The notes under the pieces are model-generated. The model ran no database searches. It was not told where the DNA came from and was given only the letters and a program-made list of their open reading frames with translations. Shown here in pieces: positions 31,622 through 43,049 of a DNA stretch of 64,000 nucleotides. The DNA comes from Diphasiastrum complanatum (taxonomy: Eukaryota; Streptophyta; Lycopodiopsida; Lycopodiales; Lycopodiaceae): positions 52,758,294 to 52,822,293 of the forward strand of contig CM055104.1 of the NCBI GenBank assembly GCA_029204225.1, written 5' to 3'. The position numbers and the translations under genes were made by a program. Within the stretch, counting starts at the first letter, position 1; each line of letters begins with the position of its first letter.

Positions 31622-31832
31622 TCTGGTTGAGCGAGATCGTTGATAGAAACAATAATTCCATAATACTGTTGGCTACGCGCTTGCTAGAATGATGTCTTGA
31701 TGGAAACAAGACTAATAATCCGCAGTAGAAATGTAGATTACTAAATAGCCCGTTATGATACCATATCGTAAAATGGAGATGTTGTGAATGTATGGACTGA
31801 TATCGGAGTAGTGGAGCCTTGTGATAACAGTA
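31622..31832 (-). other. COP-C leader with a second primer-site-like motif
   Basis: About 210 bases between primer site and gag. At 31756-31763 it contains TGGTATCA in sense, an extra partial copy of the tRNA-Met primer motif. Confidence 0.5.
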
Positions 31833-31844
31833 GCTCTGATATCA
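31833..31844 (-). promoter_or_regulatory. COP-C primer binding site, tRNA-Met type, one mismatch
   Basis: TGATATCAGAGC in sense; the standard motif is TGGTATCAGAGC. It abuts the LTR end CGACAACA. Confidence 0.75.
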
Positions 31845-32492
31845 TGTTGTCGAATCTAGATGACTGGGATTGAGCGAGTGCGTGTAGAAACGAAAACACA
31901 ATAGTTAGCGACAAAAATATTCAAGCTGAATGAATCAATACAAATGTGCAATAGAATAAAATAGTAGTGAGACAAAAATTCCACTCTGATTAATATCAAT
32001 AGTGAGTACAATAACATAAAATAATAACTTCAACTTGTTCGTTGAGCGTGATAATGCTGGCAACAAAGATTCTGATTAGAATTAGATTGATTGATTATCT
32101 TAGATCTGCCCAAAGATTGATATATTACAAGTGTCTTCTACTTGCTAAAAAATCTCACAAGCATTAAATGATATCTACTATATTTATTACAACCGCTTTG
32201 TATCTGTACAAAGTAGGTAACTGTCATTGAGATATTTTACAAGTCGGGTAACTCCAGTTTGTTTTAGGTTTGATGAGGTCGGTTTGTCACTGGAGCAAAA
32301 ATCCCAAAAAATTGGAAGGTGCAAAAAATGCGAAGGTGCCTCCAAACTGTGAAATTTGCTAAAAAGGTTAAGTTGGAAACATGCGAAGGTGCAAAAAATA
32401 CGAAGGTCCAACAGAACGTAGTCAGAATCCGGGCAATTTTTCAGGATGGTGATTATTTGAATAGTTTTAAGAATGAGCATTAAAATCTAACA
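31845..32492 (-). repeat. COP-C 5' LTR
   Basis: About 648 bp; in sense TGTTAGATTTTAATG...CTAGATTCGACAACA, TG...CA ends. On its outer side a plus-strand copia integrase fragment begins at once. No second copy is present. Motifs GCGAAGGTGC recur at 32330-32405. Confidence 0.6.
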
Positions 32493-32590
32493 ATTACTAC
32501 AACTAGCAATGGAGGTGCTAAGATGTATGTAACTTTTATTGATGATTTTAGTAGATTTTGTTGGGTATATCTACTAAATGTTGAAAATGA
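32493..32590 (+). pseudogene. Copia integrase fragment (FIDDFSRFCWVYLL)
   Basis: Reads GGAKMYVTFIDDFSRFCWVY, the start of a copia integrase core with its first catalytic Asp. It is cut on the left by the COP-C LTR and runs on the right into the duplicated segment at 32579. Confidence 0.8.
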
Positions 32591-33042
32591 AAAATCATCT
32601 ATCTTGACTTTAGGCTTGTCACAAAGTTTTCTCTATGTAAGTTTGTTGTTTCATAATGTAAATGCCAAATTTGGCATAGAAGCAACTCGAGCTATATGGG
32701 TTTCTCAAGTCTAGTTGGTAGTATACAACTTGCATATAGATTATAGACTTAGAAATGTCATTAATATGCTTGTAGAAACTCGTGGCATATCACATGCAAT
32801 GGTTGTAAGTGATCCATAGTGACATGAAAGGCATCCACAAAGTGAAATGGACACATGCATGATGATTTGTACAATTCTAGTTGGAAAAATGACACTTGGT
32901 AAAAGTAGGTAGAAATGCATGCATGAGAAGTGGCAAATGTCACTAATAATCTAGTTTTCACTCATAGATGTGGATGGAAGGTGGATGGATGTAATTCTAC
33001 CTTGAGCTACCTCAAACTCCATAAATATGTGTAGACATTCTC
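32579..33042. repeat. Segment duplicated at 27083-27511 (direct)
   Basis: Longer copy of the pair; no protein function was recognised. It begins inside the integrase-like reading (VENEKSSIL). Confidence 0.9.
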
Positions 33043-33330
33043 ATAATCTTTGATGAAGAACCAAACTTTGAAGCTATTCCATGCCATTTTGGATCTACAC
33101 TATCATTTGCTTGAATATTGCTCTCTCTTTCTCTCTCTAATTCGAGTTGAGGCTTATGCTCATGCATTAAATTCTTGTATTTTTTCTCTCTTCTTAATCA
33201 AAGCTATCATTCTTTGATTCTTATCATGCTAGATTGTGATTAAGCCATTAAATTCTATACTATTTCTTGAAATTTAATCTAGAATCAGTTTGTGTGCTAA
33301 TCATAAAGCTTAATAAGATCATTCACAATT

Positions 33331-33426
33331 GAGGATCATTCATCTAACGAAAGACCCTGTGTTTCACTCAAAGATGAAACACATTGCGATCAAGTACCAC
33401 TTGATCAGGGATCTAATTGGGAAGAA
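33331..33426 (+). pseudogene. Copia RNase H C-terminal fragment
   Basis: Reads HLTKDPVFHSKTKHIAIKYH and LIRDLIGKK, nearly the same as 61819-61905 of COP-F. It is joined directly to a gypsy gag-protease segment at about 33427. The 290 bases to its left (33043-33330) hold no recognised feature. Confidence 0.85.
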
Positions 33427-33895
33427 GCTCCAAGGATGGAATTGTTGACGAGCATCTTATCCAGCAGAATGAACATCTCCATTGGAGAATTCCTTCAACT
33501 TGCACCTCAAGCAAAGGGTGTCTTGTCAGATTGGTTGAAGATTGAATCAGACATACCTTCCAAAGAACCATTATTTTGTGCTGGATTCAAAGAAGCCAAC
33601 AATGTATTGAATGTGGGAGCAGCCTGGGAGAGTGAGGAGCACAATATAACTCTTCCTATCAAGCACAAACTCTTCGGAGAAGAAGCTATTGTTGTAGATG
33701 GAGGATCGGGTGTCAACCTTATCTCCACTACTTTGTGTGTGAAATGGAATCTACAAGGCCTGAAAGTTGCCAAGTTTGCCATCAAACTAGCTGATCAATC
33801 ATGTGTGCGGCCGAAGGGGATTGTAGAAGACATTCCAGTCAAGATAGCAAGGGTACAATTTGTCATTACATTTGTGGTGATGGACTTTGATGATT
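33427..33895 (+). pseudogene. Gypsy protease fragment (DGGSGVNLIS)
   Basis: Reads MELLTSILSSRMNISIGEFL, QLAPQAKGVLSDWLKIES, PLFCAGFKEANNVLNVGAAW, then the active site IVVDGGSGVNLISTTLC, FAIKLADQSCVRPKGIVEDI and VQFVITFVVMD. This is the cleanest view of the DGGS protease of this gypsy lineage, very close to GYP-D (54180-54812). After VVMD the homology stops at about 33895 and the frame runs into unrelated sequence. Confidence 0.85.
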
Positions 33896-34984
33896 CAGAA
33901 GCTGGCCCTTTTACTTCTGAAGCTGCTTCTTCCAGTGGTACACCACCTTTTTGGGTCCTAGCCCTCCAATTTTTGGATCAGTGCGATCTGTTTCATTTAT
34001 GCAAACTATATAATTCACCTCTTATAAATAAGTTGAATGTGTGAATTCAATCATTACCTTGTTGACATGATTCACGCTTCTGTTGAATGTTATATGAACA
34101 GTGAGAGATGTATTAAACCTGTCTGCATGGTTTATGAATCTCTGTGGACCTGTCTGAGTCCTTGTCGTTGAGCCAAAATTTGCATCAGACCTGTTTTGGA
34201 TCTAGAAACGATGCATTCAAATATGTTTTCAGACCTACGGGCATGCGTACAATATCAGACATGAGATACTTGATGAGTTCGGATCTGAACCTGCTGGTTG
34301 TTGAATCCGTGAAGGAGTTGTCTGTCCATGCTCAGCCCTACTTAGGCCGTGTTCTTGCTTGCCTGCGATGTAGACCTGCCCGTGGCTTCTTCTTCTTCCC
34401 TAACCCTGCCTACTGCCATTTCCAACGGCCCTGATTCGCGCTCTCTTGCTTTTGTTCTATACACAAAAAGTTGAGATATCACCACCAATGTGCACCAATG
34501 AGTATGTAACCCCAAGGAGATCTCATGTATAAGCATGAATAAGAATAAAGAGAGAGTATTCTCTTCTCCCACGTGTGTACATCTATATATAACAGATCCA
34601 TGTCTGATTAATGAGTTTGGTTTCCCTCCAGAACTCTTCTAGATCAAAAAACCTATCAACAATATGACTAGATTCAATGCATCTAACATTCAAATTTGAA
34701 TGTGTTCGAACTGAATCTACTACATTTCTCACACTTTTCAAAAGTGGTCATTTAAATACTTCTAGACTAAAATAACTTTGAAATACTTATCTTTAAGTCT
34801 AAAATGCAAATTGGCCTCAATTGCCAAATAAACAAATATGTCCAAAATATCAACCTAGTTGACAATTTCTCACAAACTTCGTCGATCCATTTAGGTTGGG
34901 GTCCAAAATTGTGCAATAAAAGGAACAGATCCTTCAACCATCTATCATGGCTACTTCCTTAGAAAATTGCCTATGTTGTATCGA
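33896..34984. other. Unassigned stretch
   Basis: No protein was recognised. The part 34090-34440 has recurrent GACCTGTCTG/CAGACCTG motifs. 34450-34880 looks like a solo LTR of unknown family (a TATATATAA box near 34591-34599, AT-rich sequence after it), but no partner copy is present. Confidence 0.35.
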
Positions 34985-35165
34985 CAGAGTGATATTTTTT
35001 TGCTCACTTTCCCAGGCAGCTCCGACATGGAGTACTTCATTAGATTCTTCAAATCCAGCACAAAACAGTCATTCTTGATGGACCTCTGGTTCAGTTTGAG
35101 TTAACTTCTGTGCTGATACTCCCTTTGCGTTTGGCACCAACTTCAGAAACTTGATCCATTGATTT
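34985..35165 (-). pseudogene. Gypsy gag-protease fragment, minus strand
   Basis: In sense it reads FLKLVPNAKGV and then, shifted, LFCAGFEESNEVLHVGAAWE, matching the segment before the DGGS site in GYP-D. It is short and broken. Confidence 0.7.
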
Positions 35166-35889
35166 TTTTCATTTCTTATTTTTTGATCCCTTAATTTTTC
35201 GATTTCTTGATTTTGCGACAAGTTTGGATTTTTCGACCCAGTTTCATTTTTCAACCCAATGTATTTTTTCAATCAAGCTTATTTTCTCAACCTCGTTTAT
35301 TTTTTTTGACCTAGTTTTGCATCTGTCCATTTCCATCCCACACCCATCTTGCATCCGACAATTTTTTTTGCATCAAACATCCTACAGTGCATTATGTTGC
35401 ATCCGCCACTACATTCCATTTGCATCCTATGACTATCAGTTTGCATCCGACGAGCTTCCGAATACATCTCATGCGCAATCTGAGTTTCTGATAGTGATCA
35501 GATTTTCATGATTGATTTGACATATAAATCAATTCCTATGAGTTCAATCATATCTGAGAAACAATCAATACAAAATCTCATATTGCTAATTTGATTCTGG
35601 TATAAGATTCAATCACAGGCAAAATAGTCTAAGACATATCCATTCGTGACCAAGTACATCTGAAGTTGTAACCAACAGCCGATCCGACAAGTCTCTAAAC
35701 TGTAACTAAAGTCACATCCGACAAGAGTCCTCATCTTTTATATCTGACTTCTCAATCCCTCGTCATTGATTGAAATACACTCGATGACCATCTTCCTATC
35801 TTACATTTGATGCTATATTCGATGGTTAGTATACTACCAGCACCAATTGATCGACAAAACCGAGGCTCTTTAGCCGAGGCTTCGATTTA
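35166..35889. other. Unassigned stretch, partly low complexity
   Basis: 35166-35330 is T-rich with repeated TTTTTCRACC motifs. 35330-35480 repeats TGCATCCGACRA-like motifs, and 35640-35830 repeats ACATCCGACAAG-like motifs. No coding sequence was recognised. Confidence 0.5.
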
Positions 35890-37024
35890 AATGTTTTGAT
35901 CCGAATCTCTTTGGGAATTAACCTGATTTCAACAAAGCTATGTAAAAAATGGGGCCTTACAAAGATAAAGCCTACGAATTTTGACATTAAGCTGGCTGAT
36001 CAAACGACAGTTCATCTGCGGGGAATGGTTGAAGACATATCTATCAAGATTGTTGGAGTCCAGTTTGTCATTACTTTTGTAGTAATGGAATTACTTGAAG
36101 CACCAAATGTCTACCGAGTCCTATTAGGACGTCCATGATTATGAGTTGCGCAAGTAATTCATAATTGGGGTACCGAAAAAATCACTTTTGAAAATCGTGA
36201 ACGTGCAGTCAAAGTTGACCCGATCACTTGGACTATCAAAACAGTGGCCCAAAAAGAGGATGATGATTCATCAACAATGGATCATACCTGTGACTGCCGA
36301 CCAATAAAAAACTGGAGAGTTCATTATGACTCTCAAACTGATACTGTCAATTGGAATTAAACTCTTGCAACAATTAATTGTACAACAGGGTATATGTGTC
36401 AACAAGATAATCAGTTTGACTTGAGTGAGGTTTCATTATTGGATCAAACTTTGGATACACCGATCACTTTTCTTTTGAATGTGCTGAACGTAGCTTGGAT
36501 ATCAACGGAACCCATACCAAATCCGATTGAAGATGAACTTATTCATGTGAGTCACGCCTTGACTTATGATGACAATGTAGAACTTACTGATGAGTAGGTT
36601 CTAAATCACATGGATCCTACCAGATTTGGAGTACGTGATATTACCCATGAACCAACAATAAAACCGTCGAAGGCAGTTATATTGAAGGAAGACAAGATTA
36701 TAGGATCAATGGCAAAGAAACAAGCTAAGCAACATTATAATACGGTCCTAAAATGAAAAAATCCACCTCAAAAGATTGATTCCAAGAATGTGCCACCTTT
36801 ATTGGATAAAGACAAAGGAAAAGTTGATGAAGATTCCTCAAGTTTAAGTTCTAGCAAGATATCACCATCTAGGAAGTCTTCACCTTCAAAAAAGAGTCTA
36901 TCTTCTCGGAAGTCATTGCCTCCACGATTGATTCCTGCTAAAAAAACTAAGCGAAGATCCAAGACTACTCCTTTTGACAAAGAACAATCAGAGGAAGTCC
37001 AGCATGATATGTCAAAGCATTTCA
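35890..37024 (+). pseudogene. GYP-C protease C-terminal part and linker
   Basis: Begins just after the protease active site: GINLISTKLCKKWGLTKIKP, FDIKLADQTTVHLRGMVEDI, VQFVITFVVMELLEAPNVYR, VLLGRP, then VIHNWGTEKITFENRERAVK. The conserved linker follows (NVLNVAWISTEPIPNPIEDE, HALTYDDNVELTDE) with a TAG at 36596, VLNHMDPTRFG, and a Ser/Lys-rich tail (SSSLSSSKISPSRKSSPSKK) to 37024. NON-1 copy 2 then interrupts. RT and RNase H of GYP-C are not found on the far side, so a large deletion occurred. Stops also lie near 36139 and 36358. Confidence 0.85.
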
Positions 37025-37857
37025 TGTGAAAAAAGTACAAAAAGGACCAAGAGTGGATCCTAATCTGATCCTCAAGAGGGATTGGTTGTCAGATTACTTG
37101 ATCTATCAATCTACTTGAGATTAAGATCAATCTAGATGAATTCTAGACACAAATTTCTAACAAAAACAATCAATAATTGAAGGTAGCTGTACTTTCTGGT
37201 TTTTCACATGTGAAACCCTGTCTGAGTATGGACTCCAACCTGAAAATCAAGTACACATTGATAGCACCTTAAAACAATCAAAACAAATGTAGACAAAAGG
37301 AGAGAATCACTCAAAATTGCTTCCAAAACCAAGATTGGTGTCTCATGTTGATTATGGCCAAATGTGGCTCTATATATACAATAAGTGAGAGCTCGTGGTA
37401 CTGATCATCCCTCTGATCCCACATGTGTGAAGGTGCTTTGTCATATGACGATTCATCATGCAAAACTGACACTTGGACAAAACCTTCTATTTTGAGCACT
37501 TTGGGTCCATTTTTCTTCTATATGGAGATCTACTTGGAAATCTTCTAGAAGTCAAAATTCGGCTACTTCAGCTTATTCCACACGTGTGAGCTGTCCTCTA
37601 CACATGGGATATGACACCTAACCAAAGGATGTGGCTCATGCAATCAATAGATTGATGCCATGTGTCATATGTCTAGAAAACTAGTTTTTGGCCATTTTAG
37701 CCACTAGAACTTGAATTAAGTCATATGTACAACATATATGATTATGGAACATGACAAGTACACTAGTTTCACACTTGAGAAAAGACTCCACACTTGTGTT
37801 TTTAATCTATATACAAGATTTTTGGCCTCTACCAAGCTTATTTTTACATTTTTCACA
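37025..37857 (-). repeat. NON-1 copy 2, outer LTR
   Basis: 833 bp, TGTGAAAAAAGTAC...TTTTTCACA. Same palindromes as copy 1, except that the one at about 37204 is mutated (TTTTTCACATGTGAAA). Confidence 0.92.
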
Positions 37858-37872
37858 CTCCTCCTCAAAAAT

Positions 37873-39174
37873 CTAGCTTGGTAGATCTAGCTTGATGGAA
37901 AACATGATGATCTTGAACTTGACTCCACGGGCTGAATTGGTCTTTGCTGGTTCAAAAGGTGTGAAGATCAGCCAATGATCTTGATGTTGATCTGAAATCA
38001 CCATATCCATGATAGTGCTTCTTTGATGTTGACATCTTTGATGAGCTTGAGAGCTTTGCACCATCCTAGCACCTCCAAAATTGATTCCTTCCAATTTTCA
38101 TGTAGATGCTTGACCTTGAGGCTTGCTCCTTCTTCATGTGCATGCTCCTTCATGAGAAAATAAAGATTTCTTCTTGATTTATTAGGATCACAAAGATCTA
38201 ACATCATGTTATCACGATCTGGAGAATTAGACTCATCCAAATTGGCAAGACTATGCATGCTATAATAACAAAGTGTTTTCATCATATCTTCATGCTTGTT
38301 TACCATGCTAATCTCAGATCCAATGAGGCTAAATACTTTATTATGGAGATAAGTGTCTTTAGAAGATGATTCACTTACTCTCATAAAGAGTTTACAATTT
38401 GCCTCAATACAAATTTTCAAACTATGAGTGAACAACTCACTTTTGCTCTTACATGATTTAAGAGCATACATTTGATGAAATAACCATTTTCTTTCTAATT
38501 GATCTAAAATCAATTTCAACCTTTTAAAAACATCATCTATGTTCTCAAGAGAGACTTCATACTCAACTAGTATGGCTTTACTCCAATTTTGAGATGCAAT
38601 GATCTCACTAAAGCAAATTGATTTATCAAATGACATAGGAGAAGTAAGTATGGGATGTACCACATGACGTATGCTCCTCTTTCCCTTGAAATGTGAGCCA
38701 CATGGACTCAACCATGTTTCTTGAGATTCTTTTTGGAATCACAACTTGAGAAGGTCTCTCCTCCTCAATCCTTGACATACTTGAACCTTGAGAAGGACTC
38801 TCCTCCTCAATCCTTGGCACACTTGAACCTTGAGATGACTCCTTAAGATCCTCTTCATGATGCTCCTTTTTGATGGAAATCCGAGACCTCCATGTCTCAT
38901 AATGATTACAACAAGTATGACCATTCAATATGCACTTCCTATGATTATCAAGATTACTCATGCTAGAAACATGAGTCCAAAAATCACCACAACTTGGCAT
39001 GATTTTTCCAATATTGAAATCAAAAGGTATTTCCAACTCAGTAAGGCTAACTACTTGCTTATGGATATAAGTTTCCACTTTGGATGCTTCACTTATTCTC
39101 ATAAGAAGTTTACAACTTGTCTTTAAGATTGAAAACTTACAATTTTTATCTTTATGAATGAACACATCATTCAT
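37873..39174 (-). pseudogene. NON-1 copy 2 version of the 519-residue protein, frameshifted
   Basis: Same sequence as 6931-8490 but split into three frames: 39174-38626 (first module, CKLLMRISEASKVETYI; linker duplicated so that PRIEEE/SRIEEE occurs twice), 38711-37998 (second module, CKLFMRVSESSSKDTYL) and 38094-37873. The duplicated linker (38745-38830) carries two copies of a roughly 42-bp unit around CTTGAACCTTGAGA. Loss of frame shows this copy no longer codes. Confidence 0.7.
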
Positions 39175-39446
39175 GATCTTATCGAAACCAAAAGATCCTA
39201 CATTATGAAGATATTTTCATTTCCTTGACTTCATAACTAATGTAAGCTTACAAGGAAAACATATTTTGCTATCTTTTAAGGCATCACACTCAACTAGTAT
39301 TGCCTTAATCCACCTTTGAGATACAAAAATCTCTTCAAAGCAAAATGATTCTTCATAAGTTGACAGGAGAGCATAAATGAAACTATTTTTATTTTGTGAT
39401 TGTTTCTTATTCTTGATTGATTTCTCTTGGATAATAACAATAAGTT

Positions 39447-39947
39447 TTAGCTTGTCTTAAGTTCCAAGCAAAGTACTTTCCAAGGACATAAATAAGTCCA
39501 AGTTACTTTCATGAAAGTGACATCTATCTTTGCATCTTGAACCAAACAATGCACTTCCAAATGAAAAGTTTCAAAAGATTTGACATGTGTTGTGATGGAG
39601 TCTTGAAGACAAATCTTGCAAGTCCTTGTGAGACTCCAAGCCTCATTCACCTTTCCACAAAGGAAACACCTTTCCTTGGACTTGTCCTTCTTGTATTTGC
39701 ATTTTGAACTTGAAGCTCCATCCTTCACCTCGGCCCCCTTGCTTTGGTTCTCCTTGGATGGATTGGTCTTCTTTTTGTAGCATCTTGAGAAAAAATATCC
39801 TCCCTTGGCACAAAGGTTGCACTCAAGATCCTTTCTTTCCTTAAATAGGATGCCACCTATTGATGCCATGTGAACAAAAACCTGTGATATGATTCTACAA
39901 ATGTGATTTGTGACTTTCAAGAGACTAGATTTGAACATCTTCAACAA
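39447..39947 (-). CDS. NON-1 copy 2 zinc-knuckle-like protein
   Basis: 166 codons, the counterpart of 8397-8888 and intact over its length. Knuckle CNLCAKGGYFFSRC again has Tyr at the His position. The second cluster reads CFLCGKVNEAWSLTRTCKIC. The second Met (MASIGGILF) is a possible start. The interval 39175-39446 links it to the second frame in copy 1 but has stops here. Confidence 0.5.
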   Translation of the reverse strand: MLKMFKSSLLKVTNHICRIISQVFVHMASIGGILFKERKDLECNLCAKGGYFFSRCYKKKTNPSKENQSKGAEVKDGASSSKCKYKKDKSKERCFLCGKVNEAWSLTRTCKICLQDSITTHVKSFETFHLEVHCLVQDAKIDVTFMKVTWTYLCPWKVLCLELKTS

Positions 39948-41526
39948 TCTAGAAGGATCTACACAAGATCTAACTCACAAACCTAAGAATAAATCTTCAC
40001 AATTATGACTAGTCACTTGGAAATTTTGCTTTGATCATTAAGACAAAAGCACACAATCTTTGAATCAAATCACTGAAGAAATTAAATCCACTCTCTTCTT
40101 GGACTCATCAAATACCAATGACTCTTTCTTTTGAAAGTTCAAATGCATATGAAAAGATTTGACACCTAGATTTTCCTTTTCACATGACTAGTTCTCTCAA
40201 CACTTGAGATTCTTGAACAAAAGATCGGTTTTGTTTCAAACACCTAAAAATCAAACTTAATCACTTCTTTTGGATCACTCTTGACCCAAATAATCTCACA
40301 CTTTAGATTTAGAATGAATTTGATTTGATTTGACAACAAACTGTACCACCAATTTTTCACAAAGCTTAAAAAATTAGACAACTAGAGATTCACAAAGATC
40401 TCAACCATGCATGAATACTCAAATATGGACTCATTCTAGACATCCAATGGGATCACAAATTGACCCTCACACTCTCACAAAGAAAGTTGAATAAAACTAA
40501 TTTGAGTTTCATACATACTATGTCAATTTTTGCTCAACAAATTGAATTTAATCACTCCTATTGGGTTCCACCAATTACTCTACTTTTTAAGACTTGGAAT
40601 GAAATTCAAAATCAAAAGTTGTGATTTTTCTCACTAAGATAGTGTGCTTCAAAGAGCTAATGCCACTTAGAAAGATTTGATCACTTAGGAAGAGACAAAC
40701 ACTCCACCAATAACAACACAAAATGAGCTTCTAGATCTTGCCTTCTACAAAGGAAGGAACTCTTAGAAAATTGGATCTCTCTCTACACATTTGCCATAGA
40801 CACCTTAATGACTCTTTTCAAACCTCACAAACACTCAAACAAATTGAGTAGGATTTAATAATGTGACTTGGATCTCAATCTCTTTTCTAGAACCTTCAAT
40901 TGAAGCCAATCTATGTCCAATTCTACAAAAGATTTGCATAGATGCTCTATATGCACTATAAACTCTCAAAGGTTTCACTTGGAGGACAGATCCAAGGATG
41001 TTCTCTAGCAAATTGATGCGTCTAAACTTGACCCTACCACTCTTGAACAAATCTAGAGTGATGGTACAATGGATTTCAACCTCTCACCTTGCATATCACT
41101 CCTTAATCTATGATTTTTAGCAAAATCTCTCTCAACTTCAACATGCACTCAAAAAGTCAGAGATAATCAATTAATGCACCTAATTCAAAGTTTCAAATTT
41201 AATTTCTTCGCTGATCTAATCCAAGAACTAATCAAAGGATTAGATTCTCTATAGAAAATGCTTGATTTTGCACCAGAAATCACTCAAATTGGGTATGTGA
41301 GTCAAATTGTACAAATTTTTGAAATTTCTTAGTCAAAACTGGAGTTGTACAGCCTCACACATGTGAAAAGAGTTCCTACAGGCCACAACAAGATCTGGAC
41401 TAAAACTTTTGAGGATAGCTATCAAATCCAACTCGCCACACAAAATTTGACTAGTTCCCAAAAAACTGCTAATTGTGGCTTTGATTTGGATTAACCCTAT
41501 CAATTTCAACAAAACCTCTTGTACTA
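39948..41526 (-). other. NON-1 copy 2 leader
   Basis: Uninterrupted leader of about 1.6 kb. Around 40063-40090 it shows the empty site into which GYP-B inserted in copy 1 (CAAATCACTGAAG). No shared open frame. Confidence 0.8.
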
Positions 41527-41539
41527 GGCTCTGATACCA
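41527..41539 (-). promoter_or_regulatory. NON-1 copy 2 primer binding site
   Basis: TGGTATCAGAGCC in sense, directly beside the LTR at 41540. Confidence 0.9.
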
Positions 41540-42355
41540 TGTGCAATAAATTAAAAAAGGACCAAGAGTGGATCCTAATCTTATCCTCAAGAGGGATTGG
41601 TTGTCAGATTACTTGATCTATCAATCTACTTGAGATTAAGATCAATCTAGATCAATTCTAGACACAAAATCCTAACAAGAACAATCATTAATTTCTAGTT
41701 CCCCACAAGTGAAATTATGTCTGAGTACGGACTCCAACCTGAAAATCAAGTACACATTAATAGCACCTCAAAACAATCAAAACAAACGTAGACAAATGGA
41801 GAGAATCACTCAAAATTGTTTCCAAAACCAAGATTGGTGTCTGATGTTGATTATGGCCAAATGTGGCTCTATATATGTAATAAGAGGGAGCTCATGGTAC
41901 TGATCATCCCTCTGATCCCACATATGTGAAGGTGCAATGTCATATGACGATTCATCATGCAAAACTGACACTTGGACACAACCTTCTATTTTGGGCACTT
42001 TTGGTCCATTTTCCTTCTATATGGAGATCTACTTGGAAATCTTTTAGAAGTCAAAATTCGCCTACTTTAGCTTATTCCACACGTGTGAGCTGTCCTCTAC
42101 ACATGGGATATGACACCTAATCAAAGGATGTGGCTCATGCAATCAATAGATTAATGCCATGTGTCATATGTCTAGAAAACTAGTTTTTGGCCATTTTAGC
42201 CACTAGAACTTGAATTAGATCAGATGTACAACATATATGATTATGGTACATGACAAGTACACTAGTTTCACACGTGGAAATAGGCTCCACACATGTGTGT
42301 TTATCTATATACAAGATTTTTGGCCTCTACCAAACTCATTTTTGCATTTTTCAGA
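41540..42355 (-). repeat. NON-1 copy 2, inner LTR
   Basis: 816 bp. In sense its end TTTTTCAGA is mutated from TTTTTCACA at the outer border. It has body sequence on both sides, so it serves two tandem units. Confidence 0.9.
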
Positions 42356-42930
42356 CTCCTCAAAAATCTAGCTTGATGGAAAACATGATGACCTTGAACT
42401 TGACTCCATGGGCTGAATTGGTCTTTGCTGGTTTAGAAGGTGTGAAGATCAGCCAATGAGCTTGATGTTGATCTGAAATCACCATATTCATGACAGTGCT
42501 TCTTTGATGTTGACATCTTAGATGAGCTTGAGAGCTTTGCACCCTCCTAACATTTCCAAAATTGATTCCTTCCAATTTTCATGTAGATGCTTGACCTTGA
42601 GACTTGCTCCTTCTTCATTTGCATGCTCCTTCATGAGAAAATAAAGACTTCTTCTTGATTTTTTAGGATCACAAAGATCTAACATCATGTTACCACGATC
42701 TAGAGAATTAGACTCATCCAAATTGGCAAGACTATGCATGCTGTAATAACAAAGTGTTTTCATCATATCTTCATGCTTGTTTACCATGCTAATCTCAGAT
42801 CCAATGAGGCTAAATACTTTATTATGGAGATAAGTGTCTTTAGAAGATGATTCACTTACTCTCATAAAGAGTTTACAATTTGCCTCAATACAAATTTTCA
42901 AACTATGAGTGAACAACTCACTTTTGCTCT
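42356..42930 (-). pseudogene. NON-1 partial second unit
   Basis: Repeats the 3' end of the body: polypurine tract (shortened, GAGGAG), then the second module (CKLFMRVSESSSKDTYL, open from 42916 to 42518). Homology ends at 42930 inside the module. The next 140 bases (42931-43069) are unassigned. Confidence 0.85.
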
Positions 42931-43049
42931 ATGTTAACAAATTAATACTGCATTCAACAATATCAAACCAAGGTGTGAAATTAAATGAGTAGGCGAATTA
43001 GACACACGAATAGTCAAGATCATACAATCATTTAGATTAATAAAGTGCA

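Larger units (their letters stand above)
37025..42930 (-). mobile_element. NON-1 copy 2: LTR-body-LTR-partial body
   Basis: Minus-strand copy: LTR 37025-37857, polypurine tract 37858-37866, body to 39947, leader to 41526, primer site 41527-41539, LTR 41540-42355. After that LTR the body starts again (42356-42930) and ends abruptly. The structure is a tandem of two elements sharing one LTR, truncated on the right. The five bases left of it are TTTCA; no matching duplication is found at 42931, as expected for a deleted end. Confidence 0.88.

Noticed and set aside
34450-34880. Solo LTR with TATATATAA box
   Set aside because: No second copy, no clear TG...CA ends with duplication; kept only as unassigned sequence.
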